A stretch of 64,000 nt of DNA, taken from positions 46,662,771 through 46,726,770 of the forward strand of contig CM066737.1 of assembly GCA_033961575.1 (NCBI GenBank), given 5' to 3'. Shown here piece by piece: positions 21,357-32,355 of this stretch. This stretch comes from Aselliscus stoliczkanus (taxonomy: Eukaryota > Chordata > Mammalia > Chiroptera > Hipposideridae). The notes under the pieces were generated by a model. It worked only from the letters and a program-made list of their open reading frames with translations. It was not told the origin of the DNA and did not search any database. Within the stretch, counting starts at the first letter, position 1. Each line of letters starts with the position of its first letter. The position numbers and the translations under genes are program-made.

Positions 21357-22210
21357 TGAAATAAACATTTTCTAAAAATTAGTTTCAAGTGTACAACACA
21401 GTGCAATAGTTATACTTTTTACCCCTCAAAGTGACAACCGCCTCTGCCTGTTTGACACTCCACTCCTCCCCTATATCATACATATCTATTAAAATTCCTT
21501 TGACTCCCTTCCACAGTATACGCCACATCCTGTGATTATTTATATATTCAATTACAGACACCATACAATATTATACAACATCAGCTTCAGGTGTACAGTG
21601 CAGTGATCCTATGCCTCTACTCCATCCATGAAGTGGTATCCCTAACAAGACATGTGACCATTTGACACCCCACAAAATATTTACAACATTATTATATTCC
21701 ACAAACTGTTTTTCATATCCCTGTGGCAATATTGTAGTTACCTATTTATGCTTTCTAATCCCTTCCCCTTCTCCGTCATCCCCACCCCCTCCCAACTAGC
21801 AACCATCAGTGTTTCCTCTTTATCTATGAGTCTGTTTCTGTTTACTTTGCTCATTCATTCAGTTTTTCACATTCCACGTATAAGTGAGATCATATGGTAT
21901 TTGTCTTTCTCCGACTGACGTGTTTCACTTAACATAATAGTCTCTAGGTCCATCCATATTGTTGCAAATGGTGCGATTTTATTCTTCTTTATAGTGGAAT
22001 AATACTCCATTGTATAAATGAACCACAGTTTCTTAATTCAGTTGTCTACCGATGAGCATTTTGATTGTTTCCAAGTCTTGACTATTGTACATAATGCTGC
22101 AATAAACATAGGGGTGCATATATTTTTTCAAATTAATGTCTTGGATTCTTCTGGGTAATTACCCAAAATTGGAATTGTTGGGTCATATGGCAGTTCCATT
22201 TCCAGTTTTT

Positions 22211-22338
22211 GTTTTGTTTTGTTTTTTGTTTTTGTTTTTTTAGAGGGCAGTGTAACTGGCCCTCATACGTGGGACATGAACCTAGGCCACTGGCTTCCCA
22301 AGTCAGCACTTAAACACCACACCACTCAGCTGGCCACT
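22211..22338 (-). mobile_element. tRNA-derived SINE, short A type
   Basis: A GT-rich tail (TTTTGTTTTG units) followed by AGAGGGCAGTGTAACTGGCC and ACTCAGCTGGCC. The duplication CATTTCCAGTTTTT flanks it (22197-22210, 22339-22352). Confidence 0.92.
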
Positions 22339-22610
22339 CATTTCCAGTTTTTTGAGATAACCCCATACTGATTTCCATAATGGCTGCAGCAATCTGCAGT
22401 ACCACCAAGAGTGTACCAGGGTTCTCTTTTCTCCACAATCTCGCCAGCACTTGTTGTTTGTTGATTTATTGATGATAGCCATTCTGACCGGAGTCAGGCG
22501 GTATCTAATTGTGGCTTTTATTTGCATTTCTCTGATGATTAGTGAGGTTGAACATTTTTTGATATGCCTATTGGCCATCTGTATGACCTCTTTAAAGAAA
22601 TGCCTCTTCA

Positions 22611-22755
22611 AGGCCGGCCAAGTGGCTCAGTTGGTTAAGAGTTTCCTCAAGAGTGCGAGCTGAGCTCTGAGCAACAGCGGTTTGATGCCAGCCCGAGCTG
22701 AGTTCCCACTGAGCTGCCAACAGGTGGCAGGATGTCTCAGCTAAAAAAAAAAATT
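22611..22755 (+). mobile_element. tRNA-derived SINE, short B type
   Basis: AGGCCGGCCAAGTGGCTCAG to CCAACAGGTGGCAGGATGTC plus A-run. The duplication GAAATGCCTCTTCA (22597-22610) versus GAAATACCTCTTCA (22756-22769). Confidence 0.93.
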
Positions 22756-22895
22756 GAAATACCTCTTCATATCCAATGCCCATTTTTTGTTTGTTTTTTT
22801 CGGTGTTGAGTTTCATGAGTGTTTTATAAATTTTGGACATTAACCCCTTATCAGATATATCGTTGGCAAATATCTTCTCTCTTTCAGTCAACTGC

Positions 22896-24039
22896 TGTCA
22901 CGTCCTGCGTGGCAAGGGCGAGTGGGACACGAGAGGGGCGACGCAGATTAAGGAAAAACAGGAGACAAAAGAAAGATAAGAGCGAGACCAAGGGACTCAC
23001 CCAAGGACGACTGAGCCCAAGGGACTCAGCCAAAGAAGACTGAGCCCCGAATCGGGTCAGCGCATAGCTTTTATTGAGAATTATCAAGGATGCAAACTGC
23101 AACAAATCATTAACGGTGGTTTGTAGTTCTCAGGATTTACACAGTCCTCTACTCCCCTGTAAGTGCTCTTTCCAGGGTGTACTGTGACTTACTTTTTTGT
23201 TAAAGGATTACCTTGTCTTTATTATGATAATTGCTATGAAACCCAGACTAGGTTTCTGTAAGTCACCTAAAGAATGTTTACTAAAGCTATCTTGACTATC
23301 TAGAAATCATCCTAAATTCTAGCAGTTAAACACAATCATAAAACTCACAGTATACTTGAGCTATACCAAAAGACTAGGAGTGGCTGTGTTTAAGGTAAAA
23401 GCATCTAAAATCTATTCGTTTGTAAATAACAATACCTAGCAACCAAAAGGGTTTCACACCTCTCTTATCCTACAGAGGGCTGCATCCGTTTCTCAGTCAA
23501 AGCTTCAGTATCTGTTGCTGCAACAAGGCACTGGGCAAAGGAATTCACACAAGGCTGATTAACAATTCCATGGTCAGTGGATGTCTTAGAGCTGCCTCTT
23601 ACCCGGAACTTTCATGGCCTGAAGACTTAATCTTCCAGGAGACTATTCACAGTAGGGCCCTTAGGCAAATGCATCAGCTTCTCACAGGCTTGAGTTTTCT
23701 GGCCTGAGTTTGTCAGAGGCCTGTGCCTCAGTTTCCAAGGGGCTTGAGTTCTCAATATCACAGTTCAGGGGTCCCCCATGGAACTACCGCCTGGCTTGGG
23801 TTGTCTCCCCACTTTTAGAAGATCTTACCCGTCATTGGCTGCGTAGTTAGCTCATTGGGGTACCACAGGAACATGTCACAAGTGTAGTGAATATATTGTC
23901 TCCTATAGAAGAAAAGGCACATGGGTTCATAGAGGCAGGAGATATTACATGACCAACCATAAGGCAGCATCCCTAATATCCAGTGCTGAGCAGGGCAATG
24001 TGGCCTTGTCAGACACTGGGGTGCTATCAACTTCCCACA
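22896..24039 (-). mobile_element. Solo LTR of an endogenous retrovirus, minus strand
   Basis: 1144 bp with TG...CA ends (minus strand begins TGTGGGAAGTTGATAG, ends CGTGACA) and a 6-bp duplication AACTGC (22890-22895, 24040-24045). A polyadenylation signal AATAAA lies on minus at 23070-23075, followed by a U5-like pyrimidine-rich end. The first several hundred bases are clearly homologous to the LTR at 54526-55533. No gag, pol or env is present. A 6-bp duplication is usual for class II (beta-type) ERVs. It sits inside L1 ORF2, so it is younger than that L1. Confidence 0.9.
23070..23075 (-). promoter_or_regulatory. LTR polyadenylation signal
   Basis: AATAAA on the minus strand about 175 bp before the LTR 3' end, where an R/U5 boundary signal is expected. 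Confidence 0.6.
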
Positions 24040-24547
24040 AACTGCCTTTTTGTTTTATTGATGATTTCCTTTACTGTGAAAAAAAGTTTATGTTTGATGT
24101 AATCCAATATGTTCATTTTTTATTTTATTTCCCTAGCCTGAGGGGTATATCAGTAAAAATATTACTGAGGATAATGTCTGCAAATTTACTCCCTATGTTT
24201 TCTTCTAGAACTTTTATTGTTTCAGGGCTTACATTTAAGTTTTTAATCCATTAAGACTTTGTTCTCATATATGGTGTAAGTAGGTGGTCCAATTTCATTT
24301 TTTTGCATATGTCAGTCCAATTTTCCTAGCACCTTTTATTAAATAGACTGACTTTACTTCAATGTAAATTCTTGCTTCCATTGTCATTGATTAAATGATG
24401 ATATATGGATGTGTTTATTTCTGGGCTCTCTATTCTGTTCCATTGGTCTATGTGTCTGTTTTTCTGATAGTAACATACTGTTTTAATTACTGTGGCCTTG
24501 TAGTATGTTTAGATGTCAGGTAACATGATGACTCCCAATTTGTTCTT

Positions 24548-24847
24548 TTTTTTTTTCTTTTAATTAGGATTTTTTGCTGGACATTATTCAATTAATGAAC
24601 AAGTATCAATGTAGACTTAACAAAGGCAAAGGCAGTTTTGATTTGTTAAATTCCACCATTGTGTTTATGGAGATATAGGTCACATACCCTAAAATTCACC
24701 ATTTTAAAAATGTACAGTTTGCTGGGTTTTAGTTTTTTGTTTTTTGTTTTTTTTGAGGACAGTGTCCCTGGCCCTCATAAGTGGGACCCGAACCGGGGCC
24801 GCTGGCTTCCCAAGCCAGCGCTTAACTGCTGCACCACTGGGCCGGCC
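24548..24847 (-). mobile_element. Short A SINE with apparent ~190-bp 3' transduction
   Basis: The 16-bp duplication CTCCCAATTTGTTCTT (24532-24547) and CTCCCATTTTGTTCTT (24848-24863) brackets 300 bp. The right third (about 24753-24847) is an antisense short A SINE. Left of its internal A-rich end is about 190 bp of non-SINE sequence closed by a second T-run (24548-24556). In sense order this is SINE, A-rich stretch, downstream flank, poly-A: the layout of a readthrough transcript. Confidence 0.7.
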
Positions 24848-27293
24848 CTCCCATTTTGTTCTTATTTCTCAAGATAGCCATGGCTATTTGGGGTCAGTTG
24901 TGGTTCTATTTTAGTACTATATGTTCTATTTCTGAGAAAAATGTCCTTGGTAGTTTGATTGGAATTGCATTGAATCTATATATTGCCTAATGTCGTACAG
25001 ACATTTTAACTACATTAATTCTTCCTATCCATGAACATGGTATGTATTTCCATTTATTTGTATCTACTTTGATTTCTCTCTTCAGTGTCTCATAATTTTC
25101 TGAGTACAGGTCTTTTACTTCTTTAGTTAAATTGATTCCTGGATATTTTAGTGATTTTGAAACAATTGTAAAAGGGATTGATTTACTGATTTCTTCTTCT
25201 GATTCATTATTATTGATGTATACAAATGCAATTGATTTCTGGATATTAATTTTGTATCCTGCTACCTTACCAAATTCGTTTATCAGTTCAAGCAGTTTTT
25301 TGGTGGAGGCTTTGGGATTCTCTATGTATAGTATCATGTCATCTGCATCTATGACAATTTTACTTCCTCTTTTCCAATTTGGAGGCCTTATATTTCATTT
25401 CCTTGTATGATTGCTGTGGCTAGAACTTCCAGAACTATATTAAATAGAAGTGGAGAAAGTGGGCAGCCTTGTGTAGTTCCTGATCTTAAGGGGAAAGTTT
25501 TAGCCTTTCCCCATTGAGTACGATGTTTGCTGTGGGCTTATATATGGACTTTATTACGTTGAGATATGATCCCACTATTCCCACTTTGATAAGAGTTTTT
25601 ATCATAAATGACTGCTGGATTTTGTCAAATGCTTTCTCTGCATCTATTGATATGATCATATGATTTTTATTTTTCATTTTGTTAATGTGAAGTATTACAT
25701 GAATTGATTTGCAGTTATTGCACCAACCTTGCATACCAAGAATGAACCCCACTTGATCGTGGTGTATAATCATTTTAATGTGATGCTGAATTCAGTTTGC
25801 TAATATTTTGTTGAGAATTTTTGCATCTATATTCATTAGGGATATCAACCTTAGTTTTCCGTTTTTGTAATATCTTTATCTGATTTTGGAATCAGGGTGA
25901 GAGTGGCTTCATAGAAAGAGTTTGGGAGCCTTCCCTCCTTCTGTATTTTTTGGAATACTTTGAGGAGAATAGGTATTAATTCTTTTTTGAATGTTTTGTA
26001 AAATTCACCTATGAAGCCATCTGATCGAGGACTTTTGTTTGTTGGAAGCTCGTTGATTACTGATTCAATTTCTGTGGTAGTAATGAGTCTATTCAGAGTT
26101 TCTGTTTCTTTTTGGTTCAGGCTTCGTAGATTGTATGCGTCTAGAAATTTATCCATTTCTTCCAGATTGTCGAATTTGTTGGAATATAGTTGCTCATAGT
26201 ATTTTCTTACAATTTTCAGTATTTCTTTGGTATCTGTTGTCACTTGTCCTCTTTCATTTCTTATTTTATTAATTTGTGTCCTCTCTCTCTTTTTCTCGGT
26301 TAGTCGTGCTAAAGGTTTGTCAATTTTGTTTATCTTTTCAAAAAACCAACTCTTGGTTTCATTGGACTTTTGTATTCTTTTTTGGTCTCTATTTCATTTA
26401 TTTCTGCTCTGGTCTTTCTTATTTCCTTCCTTATACTTCCTTTAAGCTTGTTTTGCTATTGTTTTTCTGAGTTCCCTTAGGTGTAAAGACAGTCTGTTGA
26501 TTTGAGATTTTTCTTCCTTCTTTAGGTAGCCTGCACTGCTATGAAATTCCCTCTTAGGAAAGGTTTAGCTGAGTCCCAGAGATTTTGCGTCGTGGTGTTT
26601 TCATTTTCGTGTGTCTCGAGGTTTCTTTTGATTTCCTACTTGATCTCATTTTTTACCCACATGCCATTTCGTACCATGTTATTCAGCCTCCATGTATTTG
26701 TATGTTTTCCAGAATTCTTCTTGTAATTGATTTCCAGTTTCATAGCATTGTGGTCAGAGAAGACACTTGATATGATTTCAATCTTCTTACATTTGTTGAC
26801 TTGTTTTGTGACCTAACATGTGGTCTATCTTGGAAAATGTTCCATGTGCACTTGAGACGAATGTATATTCTGTTGCTTTGAGGTAAAGTGCTTTAAATAT
26901 ATCGATTAAATCCAGCTGGTCTAAAGTGTCATTTAAGTCCACTGTGTGAGTGTCAATTTTCTGTCTGGAGGATCTGTCCATTGGTGACACGGGGTGTTGA
27001 AGTCCCCTATGACGATAGTGTTACTATTGATCTCGGTCTTTTTGTCTGTAAAAATGTGTTTTGTATATTTAGGAGCTCCTATGTTGGGTGCACAGATGTT
27101 TACTAGGGTTATGTCCTATTGTTGAATCGATCTCTTTATTATTATGTAGTGCCCTTCTTTGTCTTTTATTGCAGTCTTAATTTTAAAGTCTATGTTGTCC
27201 GAAAAAAGTATTGCTACTCCAGCTTTTTTCTTATTTCCATTTGAGTGAAATATGTTATTCCATCCCTTTACTTTCAGTCTCTGTGTGTCTTTC

Positions 27294-27406
27294 TTTCTTT
27301 TTTTTTTTTTTTGAGGGCAGTGTCACTGGCCCTCATATGTGGGACCCGAACTGGGGCCACTGGCGTCACAACCCAGCACTTAACCACTGCGCAAGTAGGC
27401 CGGCCC
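27294..27406 (-). mobile_element. tRNA-derived SINE, short A type
   Basis: T-run, GAGGGCAGTGTCACTGGCCC and AGTAGGCCGGCCC. Flanked by CTGTGTGTCTTTC (27281-27293) and CTGTGTGTGTCTTTT (27407-27421). It lies in the endonuclease N-terminal region. Confidence 0.93.
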
Positions 27407-27618
27407 CTGTGTGTGTCTTTTGATCTGAGGTGTGTCTCTTGTAGACTGCATATGCATAGATCCTGTTTTCTTGTCCACTCGGCCACTCTGTGTCTTTTCA
27501 TAGGAGCATTTAACCCATTTGCATTTAGAGTGATTACTGATAGGTGCATATTTATTGCCATTTTGTTATTTGTATTTTCTGTCTTCCTGGGTTAGCATGT
27601 TTTCCCCTTTCTTCTGTT

Positions 27619-28489
27619 TGAAAAAGTCCTTTTAACATTTCCTGCAATGCTAGCTAAGTGGTAATGAACTCCTTAAGCTTATTCTTTTCTGAGAAGCTCT
27701 TTGTATCTCCTTCAATTTTAAGTGATAGCCGTGATGGGTAGAGCAATCTTGGTTGTAGACCTTTATTTTGTGTCACCTTGAATATTTCCTGCCACTCCCT
27801 TCTGGCCTGCAGAGTTTCTGTAGAAAAGTCAGGTGTTAGTCTAATAGGAGTTCCTTTGTATGTAACCTGCTGTCTTTCTCTTGTTGCTCTTAGGATTGTG
27901 TATTTGTCTTTAAGCTTTTCCATTTTAACTATGATGTGTCTTGGTGTGGGCCTGTTGGGTTCAGCTTGTTTGGAACTCTCTGTACTTCTTGGGCTTGTAT
28001 TTCGATTTCCTTCACCAGGGTAGGGAGGTTTTCAGTTATATTTCTTCAAATACATTCTCCATCCCATGCTTCTTCTCTTCTACTTCTGGTATTCCTATGA
28101 TGTATAAGTTGTTGTATTTCATGTTGTCCCATAGGTCTCCTAAACTATTTTCATTCTTTTTTATTCTTTTTTTCTTTTTCTGGTTTCAACTGGGTGATTT
28201 CTGCTATTTTGTCTTCTAATTCACTGATCCGATCCTCTGTTTCATGTATTCTACTGGTGATTCCTTCAAGTGTGTTCTTCATTTCAGTTATTATATTCTT
28301 TAGTTCTAACTGGTTGGTTTTTTATGGTTTCCCTATCGTTTTATTATGTCCTCGCTAAGTTCTTTAACATTCTTATCATCAGTGTTTTAAACTCTGTCTC
28401 TGAAAGTTTGAATACCTCTGTTTCATTTAGTTCCATTTTAGAGGATTCTTCTGATCTTTTCCTTGGGACATGTTTCTTTGTTTCTTCAT
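27619..28489 (-). pseudogene. L1 ORF1 (longer-5'UTR subfamily), broken
   Basis: The start codon at 28487-28489 begins MKKQ, aligned with MGKQ/MRKQ of the other copies. N-terminal piece (28489-28344): NETEVFKLSETEFKTLMIRM. C-terminal piece (27923-27654): RATRERQQVTYKGTPIRLTP, LQARREWQEIFKVTQNKGLQ, SFSEKNKLKEFITT. Frames shift several times between them. Confidence 0.85.
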
Positions 28490-29936
28490 TCTGGTTGTTG
28501 TTTTGTGAATGCTTCGATGTATTATATAGATCACCTAGAAAGAAGAGGAAAAATAGAAAATAAGAAAATAGAAGGCGGGTGTGGCTCTCCATCCTCTTTA
28601 ATCTGAAGGCCACTTGCTCAGCAATACAGAGTCTCTGGGTGACTCAGCACCAGCTGTTGGGGGGAAGGGATTAATGTGTTATGCACTGGCCTCCCTCTCA
28701 GGCTTCAGCGAGCTTTCCGCAATTAACTCCTGTGTGCCCTGGAACCCTGCTCACTACCAAAAATCTTCACAGGTTGTTGCAGGTTGTCTGCTGCTGCAAA
28801 AGACCCTCTATTTCCTGTGGAGGTGTGAGCCAGGCACGAGGGGCTCAGGGTGCTTCCTGCAACACAACTCTAGGTGGGCAGGGCAGGCCCTCAAGGCACC
28901 ACTGGATGTGGTCAATGGCCCCCATCAAGTCAGAGTGGCATGTGCTCTGCACCAGCAACCAGCCCACACAAACTCACCAGGAAAGCCCCGATTGGATCAC
29001 GCAAGTGCACTGCTCCCGGCACACCACTCTCAGGAAAGCTCCCCATCTCAGCCTGTCCCAATCAGCTGCTTGCAGATCAGGCTAAGCGGCCCAACAGCCA
29101 ATCCCCCGCCTGGCAATTCTGCACAAACAGTGTGGAGAGTGTGGACCCATGGCGGCTCGCACACTCCCGTGTCTCAGTGAGCAACCTGTCGGAGGCGGAG
29201 AGCACCACCCCTGCATTTCCCTGGCAACGCCGCAAAGCAGAGCGGAGGGTGGGAAAACAAGGCCGCATGCAGAAACAGGCACTCCTGCGCCAGTTTCACC
29301 AGATGAATTCAGTCCCAGATCTGACCCTCTGTGGGAGGGCCCAACCCTGAAAAATTGGTGCTCTCCTGTACATTAATCATGTGCAAGCTCCACACCAGGA
29401 GAACAATGGTCCCAAAACTTCCAGCTTCTGTGCCAAAGGTGCTCAGTTCAGTCTGTCCCTTCAGGCTCCTGGTTCCGGCTCACACAGCCACTCCCTACAC
29501 CGGGAACCAGGTAAGAGCTCACCGGCGAGCAAGCTCTTGCGCAGGCCCCAGTGGTTCTTCAGCTGCCCTCAGTGTTACCGAGCCAAGCAAAGAGAGTCCT
29601 CACTAATTTCTACTTCCAGCTATTATAGAATTCCTCTTCCTGGCAAAGCAACTCTGAGTTAGTGAGCTCAGTGTGGGGCCAGAGGGTCTCTCCGCAAACC
29701 AGAGAAGCCTCCCCACCGCTGGGGCATCCCTCATGGGGCTCGCCCTTTCTCCTCTGTGCTTCTCCTACCAGACTTGACATAGCCTCCTGGTTAGGTCCTT
29801 TGTTTAGTGGTTCTGTTCATCTAGTGTTCAGAGAACTTCCGAGGATAAATGTTGTATAAATTATTTGTAATTTTGATGTGATCCTGGGAGGCAGTTAGCA
29901 CAGCCTCTGTCTATTCCGCCATCTTACCAGAAGTCC
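28490..29936 (-). promoter_or_regulatory. L1 5'UTR (longer type)
   Basis: About 1.45 kb. It contains an extra segment next to ORF1 (28560-28960, with CAGCACCAGCTGTTGGGGGG) that the 7988, 31562, 44871 and 52175 elements lack, while the 50113 L1 has it (51230-51480). The 5' terminus on minus reads AAGATGGCGGAATAGACAG. Confidence 0.7.
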
Positions 29937-30471
29937 ACTGTTATTATTTGCAACTAATTGTTGTGTCTCAGATCAATTAAGAATAAAAAAATTAAAAGTT
30001 ATCATTTTACCTTCACTTATTCTTTCTCTAATACACTTCCTTTCTTTATGGATATGAGTTTCTGACCTACATCATTTTTATCTCTAAGTAACTTATTTTA
30101 ACTTTTCTTGCAAAGCAAGTCCACTAGCAAGAAACTCCTTCAATTTTGGCTGCATGGTAAAGTTTTCATTTCCTCATCACTTTTTAAGGATAATTTTGCA
30201 GGGTACATAATTGTAGGTTACTGGGGTTTTCTCCCAACACTTGAAATATTTCACTCCACTCTCTTGTGGCTTGCATTGCTTCAGACAAGTCAGATGCAAT
30301 TCTTGACTTTCTTCCTCTATAGATAATGTATTTCCCCTCTTTGGATTCTTTCAAGATTTTTTTTCACCTTTGATTTTCTGCAGTTTGAATATAATATTCC
30401 TAGTTATAGTTTGTTGTTATTATTTATCCTGCTTAATGTAGTGTGAATTTCCTTTTTTTAAAAAATTGGGA

Positions 30472-30600
30472 GGGCCGGCAGAGTGGCGCAGGGTTGAGCA
30501 CTGGCTTGGAAGGCCAGGGGCCCTGGTTCAGGTCCCACATATGAGGGCCAGTGACACTGCCCTCAAAAAAATAATAAAATAAATAAAATATAATAAAGCA
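30472..30600 (+). mobile_element. tRNA-derived SINE, short A type
   Basis: GGGCCGGCAGAGTGGCGCAG head, GGTTCAGGTCCC B-box, GTGACACTGCCCTC end and an AATAAA-type tail. Confidence 0.92.
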
Positions 30601-30610
30601 AGGACTTCTT

Positions 30611-31122
30611 TAAAAAAAAATGGGGAATTGGAGGAGGGGAACAGTGTTGGGGAATTAGGGAGGGGGACCAGCCATGTTGTTGTTCTTCAGTCTTAGTTGT
30701 GGAGGGCACCAGTCACCATCTGGCTCCCTGTTGGCAGTTCTTGGCCTCTAAGTTCAAGATTCTGTGTTACAATCTTAGTTGTGGGGGGTGTAGCCACCAC
30801 CCAATGCAGGAGTTGAACCAGCAGCCTTGTTGTTAAGAGCACATGCTCTATTCACTGAGCCATCCGGGTGGCAGCTCAGTTCAAGGCACTGAGTTCAGTC
30901 TTAGTTGCAGGCGGGCATAGCCCACCATCTATCTATCAGGCAGTCTTGTTAGGAGCACATGTTCTCACCAGCTGAGCCATCCAGCCACCTGTTGACAGCT
31001 CAGTAGCAGCTCAGATCGGGCACAGCATCACTGTGCCATGTAGAAATTGAACTGTTGGCCCTGGTTCTCAGAACTCATGCTCTTAAGCTAACTTTTAATC
31101 ATCTGAGCCACTTGGCCAACCC
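30611..31122 (-). mobile_element. B-type (VES-like) trimeric tRNA SINE, full length
   Basis: Antisense copy with the T/A tail at left, then GGGGAATTGGAGGAGGGGAA, three tRNA-like modules and CCACTTGGCCAACCC at the right. It lies about 10 bp from the plus-strand A SINE, tail to tail. Confidence 0.9.
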
Positions 31123-32355
31123 CCTGGATCTGCAGTTTGTTGTATGCCATAAATTTAGGGAAACTGTCAGTCATTATTGTTTCAAATATTTCTTTTATTG
31201 TTTTTTTCCTTCTTTTTCTGATATTCACTTTACACATACATTACACCTGTTGTAGTTTTCCCACAATTCATGGATATCTTGTTCTGATTGTGTTTGTTTG
31301 TTTGTTTTGTTTTTTTCTCTTTGTTTTTCCATTTTGGAAGTTTCTATTGAAATATATTCAAGCTCAGAGATTCTTTCTTAAGTTGTGTCCAGTCTACTAA
31401 TGTGCTGATCAATGGTATTTTTCATTTCTGTCACTGTAATACTTTTATCTATAGCATTTCTTTTTCATTCTTTCTTAGTATTCTATCTCTCTGCTTACAC
31501 TGTCTATATATGCATGCTATGTAAATTATCCGTTAAAAATTTTAGCATATTGATCACAGTTGGTTTTTTTTAAATTTATTTTGTATTAGTTTCAGGTGTA
31601 CAACACAAGGCAATAGTTATACTCTTTACCCCCCAAAGTAAAAAACCCCTCCCCCAGTTTGCCACCCCACTCCCCCCCCATATCTTACATATCCATCACA
31701 ACTCCCCTGACTCCCCTCCACAGTATACAACACATCCCGTGACCATCCACATATTCAGTTGCAGTTGGCATACAATACTATACAACATCAGCTTCAGGTG
31801 TACAGTGCAGTGATCAAGCCTCTACTCCATCCATGAAGTGGTCTCCCTAACAAGACATGTGACTATCTGACACGCCACAAAATTTTTACAACATTATTAT
31901 ATTCCCTGAACTGTGTTTCATATCCCTGTGGCAATATTGTAGTTGTCTATTTATGCTGTCTAATCCCTTCGCCTTCCCCCCATCCCCACCCCCTCCCAAC
32001 TAGCAACCCTCAGTTTTTCCTCTACATCTACGAGTCTGTTTACTTTGATCGTTCACTCAGCTCTTCAGACTCCACACACAAGTGAGATCACATGGTACCT
32101 GTCCTTCTCCAACTGACTTATTTCTTGCAACATAATAGTCTCTTCACAACATTGTCAATTACATTCCCAGAACTGCCCCCATATCCCTACAGCAACATTG
32201 TTGTCCCACATACACTGTCCAAAACCTTCCCCCTCTCCCTCTTCCCCACTCCCTCCCAGCCAGCAACCATCAGTTTTTCCTTTATATCTGCTTGATACGA
32301 CTTCAATCTTCTTAAATTGTCTCTCTGGGTTAGCTTGTTTACCCCTTTCTTTTGT

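Larger units (their letters stand above)
21870..27561 (-). pseudogene. L1 ORF2 (endonuclease-RT), broken, minus strand
   Basis: Pieces in sense order: endonuclease N terminus at 27561 (NMHLSVITLNANGLNAPMKR, CSLQETHLRSKD with the catalytic Glu); endonuclease C part at 26990-26787 ([19 protein letters not shown]); RT fingers at 26243-25851 ([11 protein letters not shown]); RT palm at 25773-25486 ([28 protein letters not shown]); the catalytic region near 25337-25350, where ADD persists but the preceding Phe is altered; thumb at 25337-24987; and the C terminus near 22600-22303. Multiple stops, frameshifts, SINEs and an LTR inactivate it. Confidence 0.9.
21205..29936 (-). mobile_element. Nearly full-length dead L1, minus strand, with nested insertions
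   Basis: Sense order right to left: 5'UTR 29936-28490, ORF1 28489 to about 27619, ORF2 27561 to about 21870, 3'UTR to about 21370, A-rich tail at about 21205-21250. Removing the inserted SINEs (21254, 22211, 22611, 24548, 27294) and the LTR (22896-24039) leaves roughly 6.8 kb, a full-length L1. A short GTTATTAT on both sides may be the duplication. Its 5'UTR, about 1.45 kb, matches the L1 at 50113 and is longer than in the 52175 element. Confidence 0.85.
29937..31561 (-). mobile_element. Very old L1-type ORF1 region with two SINEs
   Basis: Antisense ORF1-like order: TTGCAAAGCAAGTCCACTAG, GCAGGGTACATAATTGTAGG and ACTCCACTCTCTTGTGGCTT near 30100-30280 (parallel to 2050-2210). After the SINEs a coiled-coil-like region follows near 31130-31420. 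No readable frame. It continues right of copy 2 (34373 onward). Confidence 0.5.

Noticed and set aside
28614..29859. Cluster of overlapping frames of 60-190 codons in the L1 5'UTR (also at 9574-10712, 33366-34281, 44929-46028, 50179-51296 and 52212-53333)
   Set aside because: GC-rich 5'UTR sequence has few stops in any frame. The frames differ between copies and carry no domain motif.
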